NCBI GenBank assembly: GCA_963575745.1 | Contig: CAUYUJ010010432.1 | Span: 1-28,471 of the forward strand | Length of the DNA stretch: 28,471 bases | Source of the DNA: Prorocentrum cordatum | Lineage: Eukaryota; Sar; Dinophyceae; Prorocentrales; Prorocentraceae | Direction: 5' to 3' | In this document: in pieces, positions 7,776-16,017 of the stretch | How positions within the stretch are numbered: the stretch's first letter is position 1 | Layout: each line of letters starts with the position of its first letter | Notes under the pieces: model-generated | Told to the model about the DNA's origin: nothing | The model's input: only the letters and a program-made list of their open reading frames with translations | The model's database searches: none | Program-made: the position numbers and the translations under genes

Positions 7776-7801
7776 GCTCAAGCCTTTTTTTGCCTTGAGC
7801 C
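7768..7801. repeat. 10-bp hairpin with T-rich loop
   Basis: GGCTCAAGGC at 7768-7777 is the reverse complement of GCCTTGAGCC at 7792-7801. The 14-base loop contains seven T. One arm is the end of the leader relict. The pyrimidine-rich stretch and AG at 7820 that follow could serve as a trans-splice acceptor for the modern transcript; this is inference. Confidence 0.6.
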
Positions 7802-7886
7802 GTATTTGCTCGGTTTGCAGTGCTGGCCAAACACGTTCGTTGTTCCGGGTGCTGGCGGGCATTGCGGCAGAGGTATCGGCGCATAC

Positions 7887-8825
7887 ATGGTGAACACGGC
7901 AACGCTGCCGAGTGCTTGCGTATTCGTGTTCCGTCTGTTCGTTGCAGCGTGGGCGATTTTGTTCCTTCTGTCCGTTGCTGCAATACGATTTGGAACGACT
8001 GGACGTGCAATTTTGCGCTTAAAAAGTACGTGTTTGTCTTGCACTAGTGCTTCCACCACATCAACCGTCCCATCCCTCCACTATTTCGACACCTCGTGGA
8101 GCGAGAGAACACATCTGAAGAAATTTAGGTCGTGCGCCCCAGGCTTCCACAAGTCCGCCCTCAGCACTGTCGTCATTTTACACGGCTCCGCCGTTATTCA
8201 TACATTTAAGAATGGTGGGACGTCGTTGCTCAAGGTCGCTCGCGATCACGGTGGTACGGTGAAGACGGTTTTTCCACCTATGAATCTCACCAGACAGGAG
8301 GTTGCTGATTTTGTTGTCAATTATGATGGATTCAAGGCTGCTTTGATCAGAGATCCATTGGAACGCGTAGCGTCTTCTTTCCATGAAGTTATGTCGAGGC
8401 AGAACCGCGGAAGAAATTTGACCCTACAAGACAGGTTAGCATTTGCCAATCAGACGGTACTGGTGGAAAGGCTCACGAAAATGTTATCCCCGCTATCCAG
8501 CAATCCGCATTTTCTGCCACAGACGCAGTTTATGGTGGATTCGAGCGGTGTTAAGTTCCAGCTCGATTATATCGGTCTGGCAGATGATTTGGACGACGAG
8601 TTGAGTTTTATCATGAGGATGCCAGAAGTTCATGTGCCCTTCCTCTCGGGGCCAGATGACTACAAGATCAGCTTCTCTGAGTTATTCCGGGTCAACACGA
8701 CGACGCTTCCTGATGATGTCGTTCGCATGGTGTGCGATGGCTATTCGGTTGATTATTGTTGCTTCGGTTTTTCTTTTCCGAAGCCATGCCAGCACATGAC
8801 ATGCTCTGCGTTTTTTCCTGCGTGA
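7887..8825 (+). CDS. Golgi-type carbohydrate sulfotransferase-like protein, 312 aa
   Basis: Predicted to transfer sulfate from PAPS to a carbohydrate in the Golgi lumen, by family resemblance to Sulfotransfer_2 enzymes. I chose the ATG at 7887 because the frame upstream lacks ATG and it gives a short cytoplasmic tail before one membrane anchor (residues 10-34), as in type II Golgi enzymes. The lumenal domain has a 5'-phosphosulfate loop, TFKNGGTSLL (106-115), and a 3'-phosphate loop, ALIRDPLERVASSF (152-165). It also has PQTQF (211-215), YIGLADDLDDE and a C-terminal DYCCFGF, in the order usual for the family. NLT and NQT sequons are present. The length is typical. There are no introns, and a spliced-leader relict lies upstream at 7754, so it is probably a retrogene. 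Substrate unknown. The second copy (minus, 26374 down) is truncated after residue 213. Confidence 0.85.
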   Translation: MVNTATLPSACVFVFRLFVAAWAILFLLSVAAIRFGTTGRAILRLKSTCLSCTSASTTSTVPSLHYFDTSWSERTHLKKFRSCAPGFHKSALSTVVILHGSAVIHTFKNGGTSLLKVARDHGGTVKTVFPPMNLTRQEVADFVVNYDGFKAALIRDPLERVASSFHEVMSRQNRGRNLTLQDRLAFANQTVLVERLTKMLSPLSSNPHFLPQTQFMVDSSGVKFQLDYIGLADDLDDELSFIMRMPEVHVPFLSGPDDYKISFSELFRVNTTTLPDDVVRMVCDGYSVDYCCFGFSFPKPCQHMTCSAFFPA

Positions 8826-8869
8826 TGCTTCAATGTGGAGAGCTGGCGCAGCGCGCCCCTGAAAAAGTG
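8826..8869 (+). other. 3' flank of sulfotransferase gene
   Basis: Only 44 bases separate the stop codon from the minisatellite. A GAAAAAG run is present but no standard poly(A) signal; dinoflagellates usually lack AATAAA. The transcript end may therefore lie inside the minisatellite. Confidence 0.4.
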
Positions 8870-9066
8870 CTGACGCTCTGACGCTTTTGACGCTCCTGAC
8901 GCTCTTGACGCTCTGACGCTCCTGACGCTCTTGACGCTCTGACGCTCCTGACGCTCCTGACGCCCCAGGCGTCAGGGGTCAGGGGCGTCAGAGCGTCAGG
9001 AGCGTCAGGAGCGTCAGGAGCGTCAGAGCGTCAAAAGCGTCAGAGCGTCAAGAGCGTCAAGAGCGT
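8870..9066. repeat. Inverted minisatellite: TGACGCTC array facing GCGTCAGGA array
   Basis: From 8870 to about 8966 the plus strand reads TGACGCTC-type units. From about 8968 it reads their reverse complement, in mixed 8- and 9-base units (GCGTCAGA, GCGTCAGGA, GCGTCAAGA, GCGTCAAAA). The two halves, about 97 bases each, are nearly complementary in unit order around TGACGCCCCAGGCGTCA, so a long hairpin could form. No stop codons occur because of the unit sequence, so the open frames here have no meaning. Confidence 0.85.
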
Positions 9067-9230
9067 CAGGAGCGTCAGGGAGCGCCAGGGAGCGTCAAGG
9101 GGCGTCGGGGCGTCAGGAGCGTCAGGAGCGTCAGAGCGTCAGGAGCGTCAGGAGCGTCAGGAGCACCAGGGGCGTCAGGAGCGTCAGGAGCGTCAGGAGC
9201 GTCAGAGCGCCAGGGGCGCCAGGAGCGTCA
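9067..9230 (+). repeat. GCGTCAGGA minisatellite, direct array
   Basis: Continuation of the array in one orientation, with 8- and 9-base units and a few variants (GCGCCAGGG, GCGTCGGGG). It passes directly into the higher-order repeat. Confidence 0.85.
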
Positions 9231-10440
9231 GTGACGTCCACAACTCCGGCGCCGCCGCTCGAGACATCCTCACGACTCCAGTGCCGCCGCTCGAGACATT
9301 CTCACAACTCCGGCGCCGCCGTTCGAGACGTCCTCACGACTCGGGCGCCGCCGCTCGAGACATACTCACAACTCCGCCGCTCGAGATCTGGCGGGGCGTC
9401 AGGAGCGTCAGGGGCGTCAGGAGCGTCGGGAGCGTCAGGAGCGTCAGGAGCGCCAGGGGCGCCAGGAGCGTCAGAAGAGCCAGGGGCGTCAGGGGCGTCC
9501 ACAACTCCGTCAGGAGCGTCAGAAGAGCCAGGAGCGTCAGGGGCGTCCACAACTCCGGCGCCGCCGCTCGAGACATCCTCGCAACTCCGGCGCCGCCGCT
9601 CGAGGCATCCTCACAACTCCGGCGCCGCCGCTCGAAACATCCTCACAACTCGGGCGCCGCCGTTCGAGACATCCTCACAACTCTGGCGCCGCCGCTCGAG
9701 AGGGATGAAGGGATAGAGGGATGGAGGGAGGCTGGATGGAAGGAGCGAGGAGGAGGAGGAGCGCCTGGGGCGTCAGGAGCGTCAGGAGCGTCAGAGCGTC
9801 AAGAGCGTCAGGAGCGTCAGAGCGTCAAGAGCGTCAGGAGCGTCAGGAGCGTCAGAGCGTCAGAGCGTCAAGAGCGTCAGGAGCGTCAGGAGCGTCAGAG
9901 CGTCAGGAGCGTCAGGAGCGTCAGGAGCGTCAGAGCGCCAGGGGCGCCAGGAGCGTCAGGGACGTCCACAACTCCGGCGCCGCCGCTCGAGACATTCTCA
10001 CAACTCCGGCGCCGCCGTTCGAGACGTCCTCACGACTCGGGCGCCGCCGCTCGAGACATCCTCACAACTCCGCCGCTCGAGATCTGGCGGGGCGTCATGA
10101 GCGTCAGGGGCGTCAGGAGCGTCGGGAGCGTCAGGAGCGTCAGGGGCGTCAGAGCGTCAGGAGCGTCAGAAGAGCCAAGGGCGTCAGGGGCGTCCACAAC
10201 TCCGTCAGGAGCGTCAGAAGAGCCAGGGGCGTCAGGGGCGTCCACAACTCCGGCGCCGCCGCTCGAGACATCCTCACAACTCCGGCGCCGCCGCTCGAGG
10301 CATCCTCACAACTCCGGCGCCGCCGCTCGAAACATCCTCACAACTCGGGCGCCGCCGTTCGAGACATCCTCACAACTCTGGCGCCGCCGCTCGAGAGGGA
10401 TGGAGGGATGGAGGGATGGAGGGAGGCTGGATGGAAGGAG
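9231..10440 (+). repeat. 0.7-kb higher-order repeat of two minisatellites (two copies)
   Basis: Each unit contains a block of 32-bp repeats (ACAACTCCGGCGCCGCCG followed by CTCGAGACATCCTC), a GCGTCAGGA block with GAAGAGCCAGGGGCG variants, a second 32-bp block and a GGGATGGAGGGA tail. Copy 1 runs about 9233-9760 and copy 2 about 9961-10440. The offset is 728 at the left and 695 at the right because copy 2 has one 32-mer fewer in its first block. The 32-mer carries GGCGCC and CTCGAG palindromes. The 414-codon frame across it is stop-free only because the units lack stop codons. Confidence 0.88.
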
Positions 10441-10500
10441 CGAGGAGGAGGAGGAGGAGGAGGAAGAGGAGGATAGGGATGGGGGAGGAGGACGAATGGT
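10431..10500 (+). repeat. GGA-rich purine tract
   Basis: (GAG)n-like purine run that closes the minisatellite domain. Similar runs occur near 9740, 13286, 15018, 15262 and 17605. Simple sequence, no gene. Confidence 0.7.
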
Positions 10501-10992
10501 CAGAATCGGGTGGGGACACTTTTAGCCCCAAATATCGATCGACAGATTTGGTAAGTTAATTGTGACGCGACTTGTATCAGAGCAGGTCGTGGGGATATCC
10601 CGTACGAGGCACTCGATTGACATCCCCGGCTCCTGTGCATTCAGAGCACCACTCGGAGGCCCTCGTCGCTACGGCTGGATTCGCGTTAGCTGCCATCGGG
10701 TGCTATTTGCTGCTGTCGGCCCCCGGCGGCTACACTCGGCTGTTATACGAGACAGCAGGCTTACATCAGAACTACCCGAGTGTTGAACACAGGGTGAAGA
10801 GGGGAGAAATAAGGAGTATCCTCATATTTCCTCTTCTTTCTCCGGTGTTCCTGCTCGCGCCATTTCTTATCCTCGGTATAGTTATCCCCGTCCTTCCTTC
10901 CTCTTGCGTCTCATGCGGTCTTCCGCATTTCTTCACCCCCCATCGTTTTACTCGTGCTGCTCTTCTCCCTTTGTCTCCTACTTGTCTTTCTC
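10501..10992. other. Spacer upstream of gene at 11012, with an unassigned open frame
   Basis: A 147-codon plus-strand frame (10572-11015) has no ATG at a useful start. It contains two hydrophobic stretches (VATAGFALAAIGCYLLLSAP and ILIFPLLSPVFLLAPFLILG); it may be a gene remnant or chance. A consensus-like donor, TTTG|GTAAGT, occurs at 10550. From about 10815 the plus strand is pyrimidine-rich (CTTCTTTCTCC, CTTTCTCTCCG), which would suit a trans-splice acceptor for the downstream gene. Confidence 0.4.
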
Positions 10993-11011
10993 TCCGAAGC
11001 GTTGGCTCAAG
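10993..11011 (+). other. Degenerate spliced-leader relict abutting the start codon
   Basis: The 19 bases TCCGAAGC-G-TTGGCTCAAG align with the dinoflagellate leader. The first eight differ at one base (A for T), four middle bases (CATT) are replaced by one G, and the last ten are exact. The ATG of the downstream frame follows immediately at 11012. It is best explained as an mRNA reinserted into the genome with its leader, or possibly as a chance acceptor site. It is less secure than the copy at 7754. Confidence 0.55.
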
Positions 11012-12307
11012 ATGAAACGCTCTCGGTGCGAGGGCGCTACAGATTGTCCGCGTTACACCACGTGCCGTGCCGAGGACGGACGCCCCGCGTGTTCAGAGCA
11101 CGGCGGGGTGTCAAGACGCGGCCGATGGGACCGCCAGGCTGAGGCCCCGGCGTCTGCCCCCCCAGCGTCTCCACCAGAACCAGCAGGTCCGCCAGCGGGC
11201 GTGGAAGCCACGTCGGATTCGGATTGTTCCGATGTTGACAGCGAGCAAGACCAGGAACACGATGAGGACACCCGGGAGCCTACGTCATGGACGGGCATAT
11301 CGTACCAAGGAGACGACAGTGAGAAGTATTTGGTGGGAGCGGACTTGATGTCCGATAACCTTAGCATCGCTTCTGACCAGATCGCTGTCCGCATGGGTTT
11401 CACCAACAAGCCTTTGTTCCGCGCGTTCTTCTACTTCTACTGCCTCTTAGTTGTGGTCCAGCCGGACGTGTTGGTCCCGAAGGAAACCCGGGATCGCGTG
11501 GAGTCTGGGCTAGAGCGCGCCCCGTCGCTGCATCGAGCTATTGTGTCGCACGCGCCCTTGTTGGGCAGGCAGCCTCGCCTGGACGCGGCGCTCAGGTCGC
11601 GCGCGTGTTTTGCGGTCAGCATCTATCGACGCATTTTCCGTTCGGCGCCGGCGACTGAGGCTCGCTTGGCTGCGTGTTTGGCGTGCGATTGCATGCTTCG
11701 ATACACGGGAACCGCCAAGTTCATCGAGGATACGGCGATGCGGGATCCATGCGCTGCTCTTCGACATCTCTGCGACGGCGTCACGCCGGACACGAGCGAG
11801 GCGGTTGCTGGTTTTCTCCGCGCATCTGTCCTCAGCAAACTGCATCTGATGTCGTCTGTCACTGGGTGGTTCGACGGGCACGACGGCAGGCGGCGCACGT
11901 ACCCGCGCAGCTTCGGTGTTCCGATTGTTTGCAATTTCCGGATCATGGACCACCTGTTGCACGCTCTGCCGGGATGGATAGCTTCCTGCTTCGCCATCGC
12001 GGGCCAGCTGAGCAGTTTAATCAGAGTCGCGAAGATGGCGCGGGCTGGCGAGGACGACCCCGGGCTGGTGAAGCGAGCTTTCGCGGTGACGGAAGCGCTC
12101 ATGCTCAGTTTGCTTACGCTGGACTTACTGGGTCGCCCCACCGTGTCACCGTCGCTGCCGTTTGCGTCCAGGGTGCACTGCCACCCGCTGAAGTTCATGC
12201 TCTCGGACATATTCTTGTTGGTCGGGTGCGCCGCGTGCAGCCACGCGGGCAGGCCCGCCGATGGCGGCGGTGACGGTCGCATCATGGGGGCGAAACCCGC
12301 CTGTTAG
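11012..12307 (+). CDS. Hypothetical protein, 431 aa in the unspliced reading
   Basis: The start at 11012 directly follows a leader-like sequence; an in-frame ATG at 10913 is the alternative. The N-terminus has a cysteine cluster (C6, C12, C18, C27, with H30), possibly zinc-binding. It is followed by a Pro/Ala linker and an acidic stretch (about 65-90). From about residue 118 the protein is mainly helical, with hydrophobic segments such as FFYFYCLLVVVQ and WIASCFAIAGQLSSLI. I recognise no family. The last 28 or so residues (GCAACSHAGRPADGGG) look like intron read-through. A GT at 12221 and an AG ending at 12353 would join LSDIFLL in frame to CIFVGPAPRAF, making a 133-base intron, so the true protein is probably longer and ends near 13273. 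Confidence 0.6.
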   Translation: MKRSRCEGATDCPRYTTCRAEDGRPACSEHGGVSRRGRWDRQAEAPASAPPASPPEPAGPPAGVEATSDSDCSDVDSEQDQEHDEDTREPTSWTGISYQGDDSEKYLVGADLMSDNLSIASDQIAVRMGFTNKPLFRAFFYFYCLLVVVQPDVLVPKETRDRVESGLERAPSLHRAIVSHAPLLGRQPRLDAALRSRACFAVSIYRRIFRSAPATEARLAACLACDCMLRYTGTAKFIEDTAMRDPCAALRHLCDGVTPDTSEAVAGFLRASVLSKLHLMSSVTGWFDGHDGRRRTYPRSFGVPIVCNFRIMDHLLHALPGWIASCFAIAGQLSSLIRVAKMARAGEDDPGLVKRAFAVTEALMLSLLTLDLLGRPTVSPSLPFASRVHCHPLKFMLSDIFLLVGCAACSHAGRPADGGGDGRIMGAKPAC

Positions 12308-12353
12308 ATGCCGCTGCCCCCAATGCGCGCTTCTCTTCCGCATCCGGTGCGAG

Positions 12354-12698
12354 TGCATCTTCGTGGGGCCAGCCCCGCGGGCGTTCCTCGCCGCCGCCCA
12401 GTGCATGCCCGACGGTTTCCCCCTTGCCGTGGAGACGGCGCTGCCGAAGCTCCGGCAGCTCAACGAGTGCATCAATGAATACTTCGGCAGCTCCTTCTGC
12501 TTGCATCGAGCGGCCTTCGGCCCATCCCGCCGCCGCGACCGGGTTGTAGGCCCCGGGCCTGCGGGGCGGGCGACGCGATCGAAGCGGCGCCAACGGTGCC
12601 AAGGCGGCGCTCTGCAAATTGCCGTCGGCCCCATTAGCGGGGCGCTCGCCGCTAGCGGGCTCGAAGCAAGGCGAATCGCGCTGTTCGAGGCCGCTTAG
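12354..12698 (+). CDS. Candidate second exon of the gene at 11012
   Basis: Frame starting CIFVGPAPRAFLAAAQC and including LPKLRQLNECINEYFGSSF, which reads as ordinary protein to about 12510. After that it becomes Arg/Gly-rich and runs into a 63-bp tandem repeat, so the exon probably ends near 12500-12550. The junction with the first exon is in frame if the intron is 12221-12353 (GT..AG, with the pyrimidine-rich CGCTTCTCTTCCGC before the AG). No domain is recognised. Boundaries are inferred. Confidence 0.4.
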   Translation, partial: CIFVGPAPRAFLAAAQCMPDGFPLAVETALPKLRQLNECINEYFGSSFCLHRAAFGPSRRRDRVVGPGPAGRATRSKRRQRCQGGALQIAVGPISGALAASGLEARRIALFEAA

Positions 12699-12835
12699 CG
12701 GAGCGGCGTTCCGTTGACGGGGGCGAAGCAATCTGGGTTGCGTCGTTCGAAGCCATTGGCCGCGGGGGGGCGCTCCGCTGATGGGGGCGAAGCAATCTGG
12801 ATCGCGTCATTCGAGGCCAGTGAGTAGCGGCGCTC
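12636..12835 (+). repeat. Three tandem 63-bp units, probably within an intron
   Basis: GAAGCAA words at 12663, 12725 and 12789 mark units spaced 62 and 64 bases. The unit has the order CCG, GGGGGCGAAGCAATCTG, GCGTCRTTCGARGCC, then a GCGGCGCTCC-like end. The first unit is the most diverged. They lie between two candidate exons. Confidence 0.8.
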
Positions 12836-12956
12836 CACCAGATGCATGCAGCATGTTTCGCGGGCCTCTTGAAGTTTCCCCAGGGTTGAGGGCCAGGGGC
12901 TGCGGGGGCCCGGTGAACGCGCCACTTCGTGCCTCTAGGCGCGGTGGCGGATATTC

Positions 12957-13273
12957 CACAGCGCCTGCCTTGCACGTGGCGCTTGTTCTTGATGTACGCG
13001 CGGTCCAAATCTAAGGTGCCGCCAGATGCGCTCGCGGACTACGAGTGGAGGTCGAGGTGCCGCGTGCTCGCGGAGGCCACGATGGCGGTCGAGGCAGCGC
13101 TGATGAACAACATGTTCGGCTGGCTGTCGCGGCACGGCCTCTTTAGCGAGTGTGAGTCGCACGCGCCCCGCGCGCGGCGTCGCATCCTCCTCGCCATGGA
13201 CTGGTCAATCGTCGGCGACCGAGCCGGGGCGCTGCAGGCGATGACTGCAATTGCGCAGGCTGCGCGCTGTTGA
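12957..13273 (+). CDS. Candidate last exon of the gene at 11012
   Basis: The frame from about CACAG (12957-12961) reads RLPCTWRLFLMYARSK, then VPPDALADYEWRSRC, then a helical MAVEAALMNNMFGWLSRHGLF, and stops at TGA 13271-13273. Composition looks like real protein. Possible acceptors are TTCCACAG just before CGCCTG and ATCTAAG before GTGCCGCC. It is probably the C-terminus of the protein begun at 11012. No domain is recognised. Confidence 0.4.
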
Positions 13274-13565
13274 GCGGCCCAGCGCGAGGAGGAAGAGGAG
13301 GAGGAGGAGCTCCCCGCAGGGTTTCCAAAGGTCCACGGAGGCTTTCGGAGGACCAAAAAGAGACAACAAATAAACAATAACGTTTCTTCGATACTCCCCC
13401 TCCTCCTCCTCCTCGCCCCATCCCAGGACGACGATTCGCTGTCGACTTGTTTGTATTGCGAAGGCCTGACGGCCGGTGCCGCCGACCCCGTTCGCAATGC
13501 GCAGCAAGAGGCACGGGCTGTGGGATGGTTTTGGGGAACGGGAAGAAGGACGAGAAGGTGGGGGA
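13274..13565. other. Spacer with opposed purine and pyrimidine tracts
   Basis: GAGGAGGAAGAGGAGGAGGAGGAG (13286-13309, described here as a GAG/GAA run) faces CTCCCCC(TCC)n at 13394-13414, so the two could pair. Between them is an AT-richer stretch with AATAAAC (13371-13377), the only AATAAA-like word near a gene end here, about 100 bases past the stop at 13273. No gene seen. Confidence 0.5.
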
Positions 13566-14755
13566 GGGAGGTGTCGTATCTGACCCGGGACTTCCCCGGG
13601 ACTCCCTCGGGACCCCCCCCCCCCGGGACCCCCTCTCCCCCCCCCGTCGGGGAAGGGAAAGGGAAGGGGCTTCCCTTCGATTCAATTACGACGTTGCTCA
13701 AGGTCGGTACGGGGGGGGGGCGTCGTATCTGACCCGGGGGGGGGTCGGTACCCCCCCTCGCTACCCCCCCCCCCTCCCGGCGGGGGAGGGATCAAAGGGA
13801 AGGGGCTTCCCTTCGACTCAATTACCAGGTTGCTGAAGGTCGGCTTGGCTGGAGCCCAGGGGAAGAGGAGTCCCAGGGAAAGGGCAGGACAGAGACGACG
13901 AGAACAAAAAATGACGGAGATGACGGCTCGAACGGAAAAGCCCTTCACACACGCCGACAGGGGGGGGCGTCGTATCTGACCCGGGGGGGGGTCGGTACCC
14001 CCCCCCCTACCCCCCCCCTCCCGGCGGGGGAGGGATCAAAGGGAAGGGGCTTCCCTTCGACTCAATTACGAGGTTGCTCAAGGTCGGCTTGGCTGGAGCC
14101 CAGGGGAAGAGGAGTCCCAGGGGGGGGCGTCGTATCTGACCCGGGGGGGGGGTCGGTATACCCCCCCCCCCCTCCCCGGGGGAGGGATCAAAGGGAAGGG
14201 GCTTCCCTTCGACTCAATTACGAGGTTGCTGAAGGTCGGCTTGGCTGGAGCCCAGGGGAAGAGGAGTCCCAAGGGGGGGCGTCGTATCTGACCCGGGGGG
14301 GAGGGGGTCGGTACCCCCCCCCCCTACCCCCCCCCCCTCCCGGCGGGGGAGGGATCAAAGGGAAGGGGCTTCCCTTCGACTCAATTACGAGGTTGCTCAA
14401 GGTCGGCTTGGCTGGAGCCCAGGGGAAGAGGAGTCCCAGGGGGGGGCGTCGTATCTGACCCGGGGGGGGGGTCGCTACCCCCCCCCCCCCTCCCGGCGGG
14501 GGAGGGATCAAAGGGAAGGGGCTTCCCTTCGACTCAATTACGAGGTTGCTCAAGGTCGGCTTGGCTGGAGCCCAGGGGAAGAGGAGTCCCAGGGGGGGGC
14601 GTCGTATCTGACCCGGGGGGGGGGGGTCGCTACCCCCCCCCCCTCCCGGCGGGGGAGGGATCAAAGGGAAGGGGCTTCCCTTCGACTCAATTACGAGGTT
14701 GCTCAAGGTCGGCTTGGCTGGAGCCCAGGGGAAGAGGAGTCCCAAGGAAAGGGAA
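13566..14755 (+). repeat. Seven-unit tandem array with long G and C homopolymers
   Basis: TCGTATCTGACCCGGG recurs at 13574, 13723, 13970, 14130, 14282, 14449 and 14602 (spacings 149, 247, 160, 152, 167, 153). Each unit has a G7-11 run, GTCGSTACC, a C7-13 run, a CCCTCCCGGCGGGGGAGGG hairpin, GGGAAGGGGCTTCCCTTCGA and GGTCGGCTTGGCTGG. An extra 85-90-base piece (GACGGAGATGACGGCTCG core) occurs at about 13875-13960 and again just after the array at 14750-14830. Variation is mainly in the homopolymers. Minus-strand open frames through it are repeat artefacts. Confidence 0.92.
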
Positions 14756-14836
14756 GGACAGAGACGACGAGTACAAAGAATGACGGAGATGACGGCTCGA
14801 ACGGAAAAGCCCCTCACACACGCCGACAGGGTCGGC

Positions 14837-14908
14837 GGATTTTTCTCGACCTCAGGCTCCGGGGGCCGATTTCGGGCCCTAGGGCCTTCGAAAACGGGTC
14901 CAGGATCA
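14837..14908 (+). repeat. Dispersed element R2, second locus
   Basis: Carries TTTTTCTCGACCTCAGG, GGGGGCCGATTTCGGGCCC and CTTCGAAAACGGGTCCAGGA in the same order as 4290-4354. A shorter copy with GGGTTCCGTGGCCTTCAAAAAC then AATCCAG lies at about 15092-15124 after a T8 run. Confidence 0.6.
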
Positions 14909-15440
14909 TCCGCAGTTCCGGGCGTTCCCATGGAATGATTCGGCGGCTGCGGCGGGCCGGGCAAAAGAAGATGCGATGGAGGTTCGTGGAGGCGCACGGG
15001 GATCACGAGGACCAGAACGAGGAGGAGGAGGAGGAGGAAACCGCCTGTGGGATTCGTCGCCGACGTGCATCATTTCGTTGTTTTTTTTGCTCTCGGGTTC
15101 CGTGGCCTTCAAAAACAAATCCAGTGTCCGCGGCGTGTTATGGGAGCTAGTATGCAACGGCCCTGGCGCTGATTGCTTACTAGTAGTTCATCGAGCAGCC
15201 CCGGCGCTGACCCGATGGGCGTTCCCATGGCTTATGCAGAGCGGGCAGAAGAACAGGCGAAGGAGGAGGATGATGGAGGAGGCGGGGGAGGAGGGGAAGG
15301 AGGAGGAGAAAACCGCCTGTCGGAGGCGCGCCCGCCCGTAAGAAGCGAGGGCGGCCGGCCCGAGGGGGACGCACTTGAGGTTGGGACTTCGTTGCTCCCT
15401 TGTACCACAGTGCAGTGCCGCCCCTTCCCCATGTTGCCCC
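14909..15440. other. Simple-sequence spacer with GGA tracts
   Basis: GAGGAGGAGGAGGAGGAAACCGCCTGT at about 15018-15048 and GGAGGAGGAGAAAACCGCCTGT near 15299-15320 are two versions of a tract followed by ACCGCCTGT. The rest is GC-rich without protein-like frames. I see no gene. Confidence 0.55.
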
Positions 15441-16017
15441 CTTAACCCTTTCCCCGTCCAGCCCGCTTATTTCGCTAACTTTTCTGCCCCCCGACCCATT
15501 CGCATTCTCAGCCCTGCGAGCCCTGATGTGCATTTCGTCTTGCACCCCTTGCCTTCTCAATATTTTTGCCGTTTGAACGTATTACCCGTTCCCCATCATA
15601 CCCCCCATTCACTATCCCACCCCACCCTATCTTCACGCCCCTACCTTCCTAACACTATTGGCCCTCTTGCCCTTTATTTTTTTGCGCACATACCCTCTTC
15701 ATTATCTTGCCCACGTGCTGTCTGGACCATCTTACCCTATTAAACCTGCTAGTAACCCTGTCGTGTTTTGTTTTGGTTCATTATCTTATTCACCTTCATA
15801 CCTCATGCTGTCTTCTTCTTACATCCACGATCCATCGAACGATCTTGCCATTGTTGGCCCTCTTATCCCAAACTTCCCACGACGGATGATTCGCGGCCAG
15901 TTTCGGTCTCTGGAGGCCGCCGGCCGGGCTTTTTGCCCGACGCAGCATTCGAAACGATGCTGTCAGCAGGTGACATACGCACCGAGAAGTTTCTCAGTCT
16001 GTTTCCCAGACGGCTTC
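15441..16017. other. Pyrimidine-rich spacer with a possible gene remnant
   Basis: The plus strand is rich in CCCTCTTGCCC, CTTACC and CTATC words. Near 15880-16015 one frame reads GRRPGFLPDAAFETMLSAGD and then a helical FLSLFPRRL, which could be a decayed exon; no start, stop or neighbour supports it. The downstream 155-bp array begins in this sequence, suggesting it captured part of it. Confidence 0.4.

Noticed and set aside
7768-7801. Rho-independent terminator
   Set aside because: The T run is in the loop, not after the stem, and the context is eukaryotic.
7764-7886. Start of the sulfotransferase at TTG 7764
   Set aside because: It is not an ATG, it lies inside the leader relict, and it would place 41 non-conserved residues before the normal short tail and membrane anchor.
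8870-9230. CRISPR-like array
   Set aside because: Units are contiguous with no unique spacers, and the genome is eukaryotic.
9281-10525. 414-codon and other long plus-strand ORFs through the minisatellite domain
   Set aside because: The repeat units contain no stop codons in these frames, unit lengths of 8 and 9 shift the frame repeatedly, and the translation is pure GAS/RSV repeat with no start context.
14218-15006. 262-codon minus-strand ORF in the G/C homopolymer array
   Set aside because: Its translation is the same PFPLIPPPPGGGGG-type repeat in each unit and depends on homopolymer lengths.
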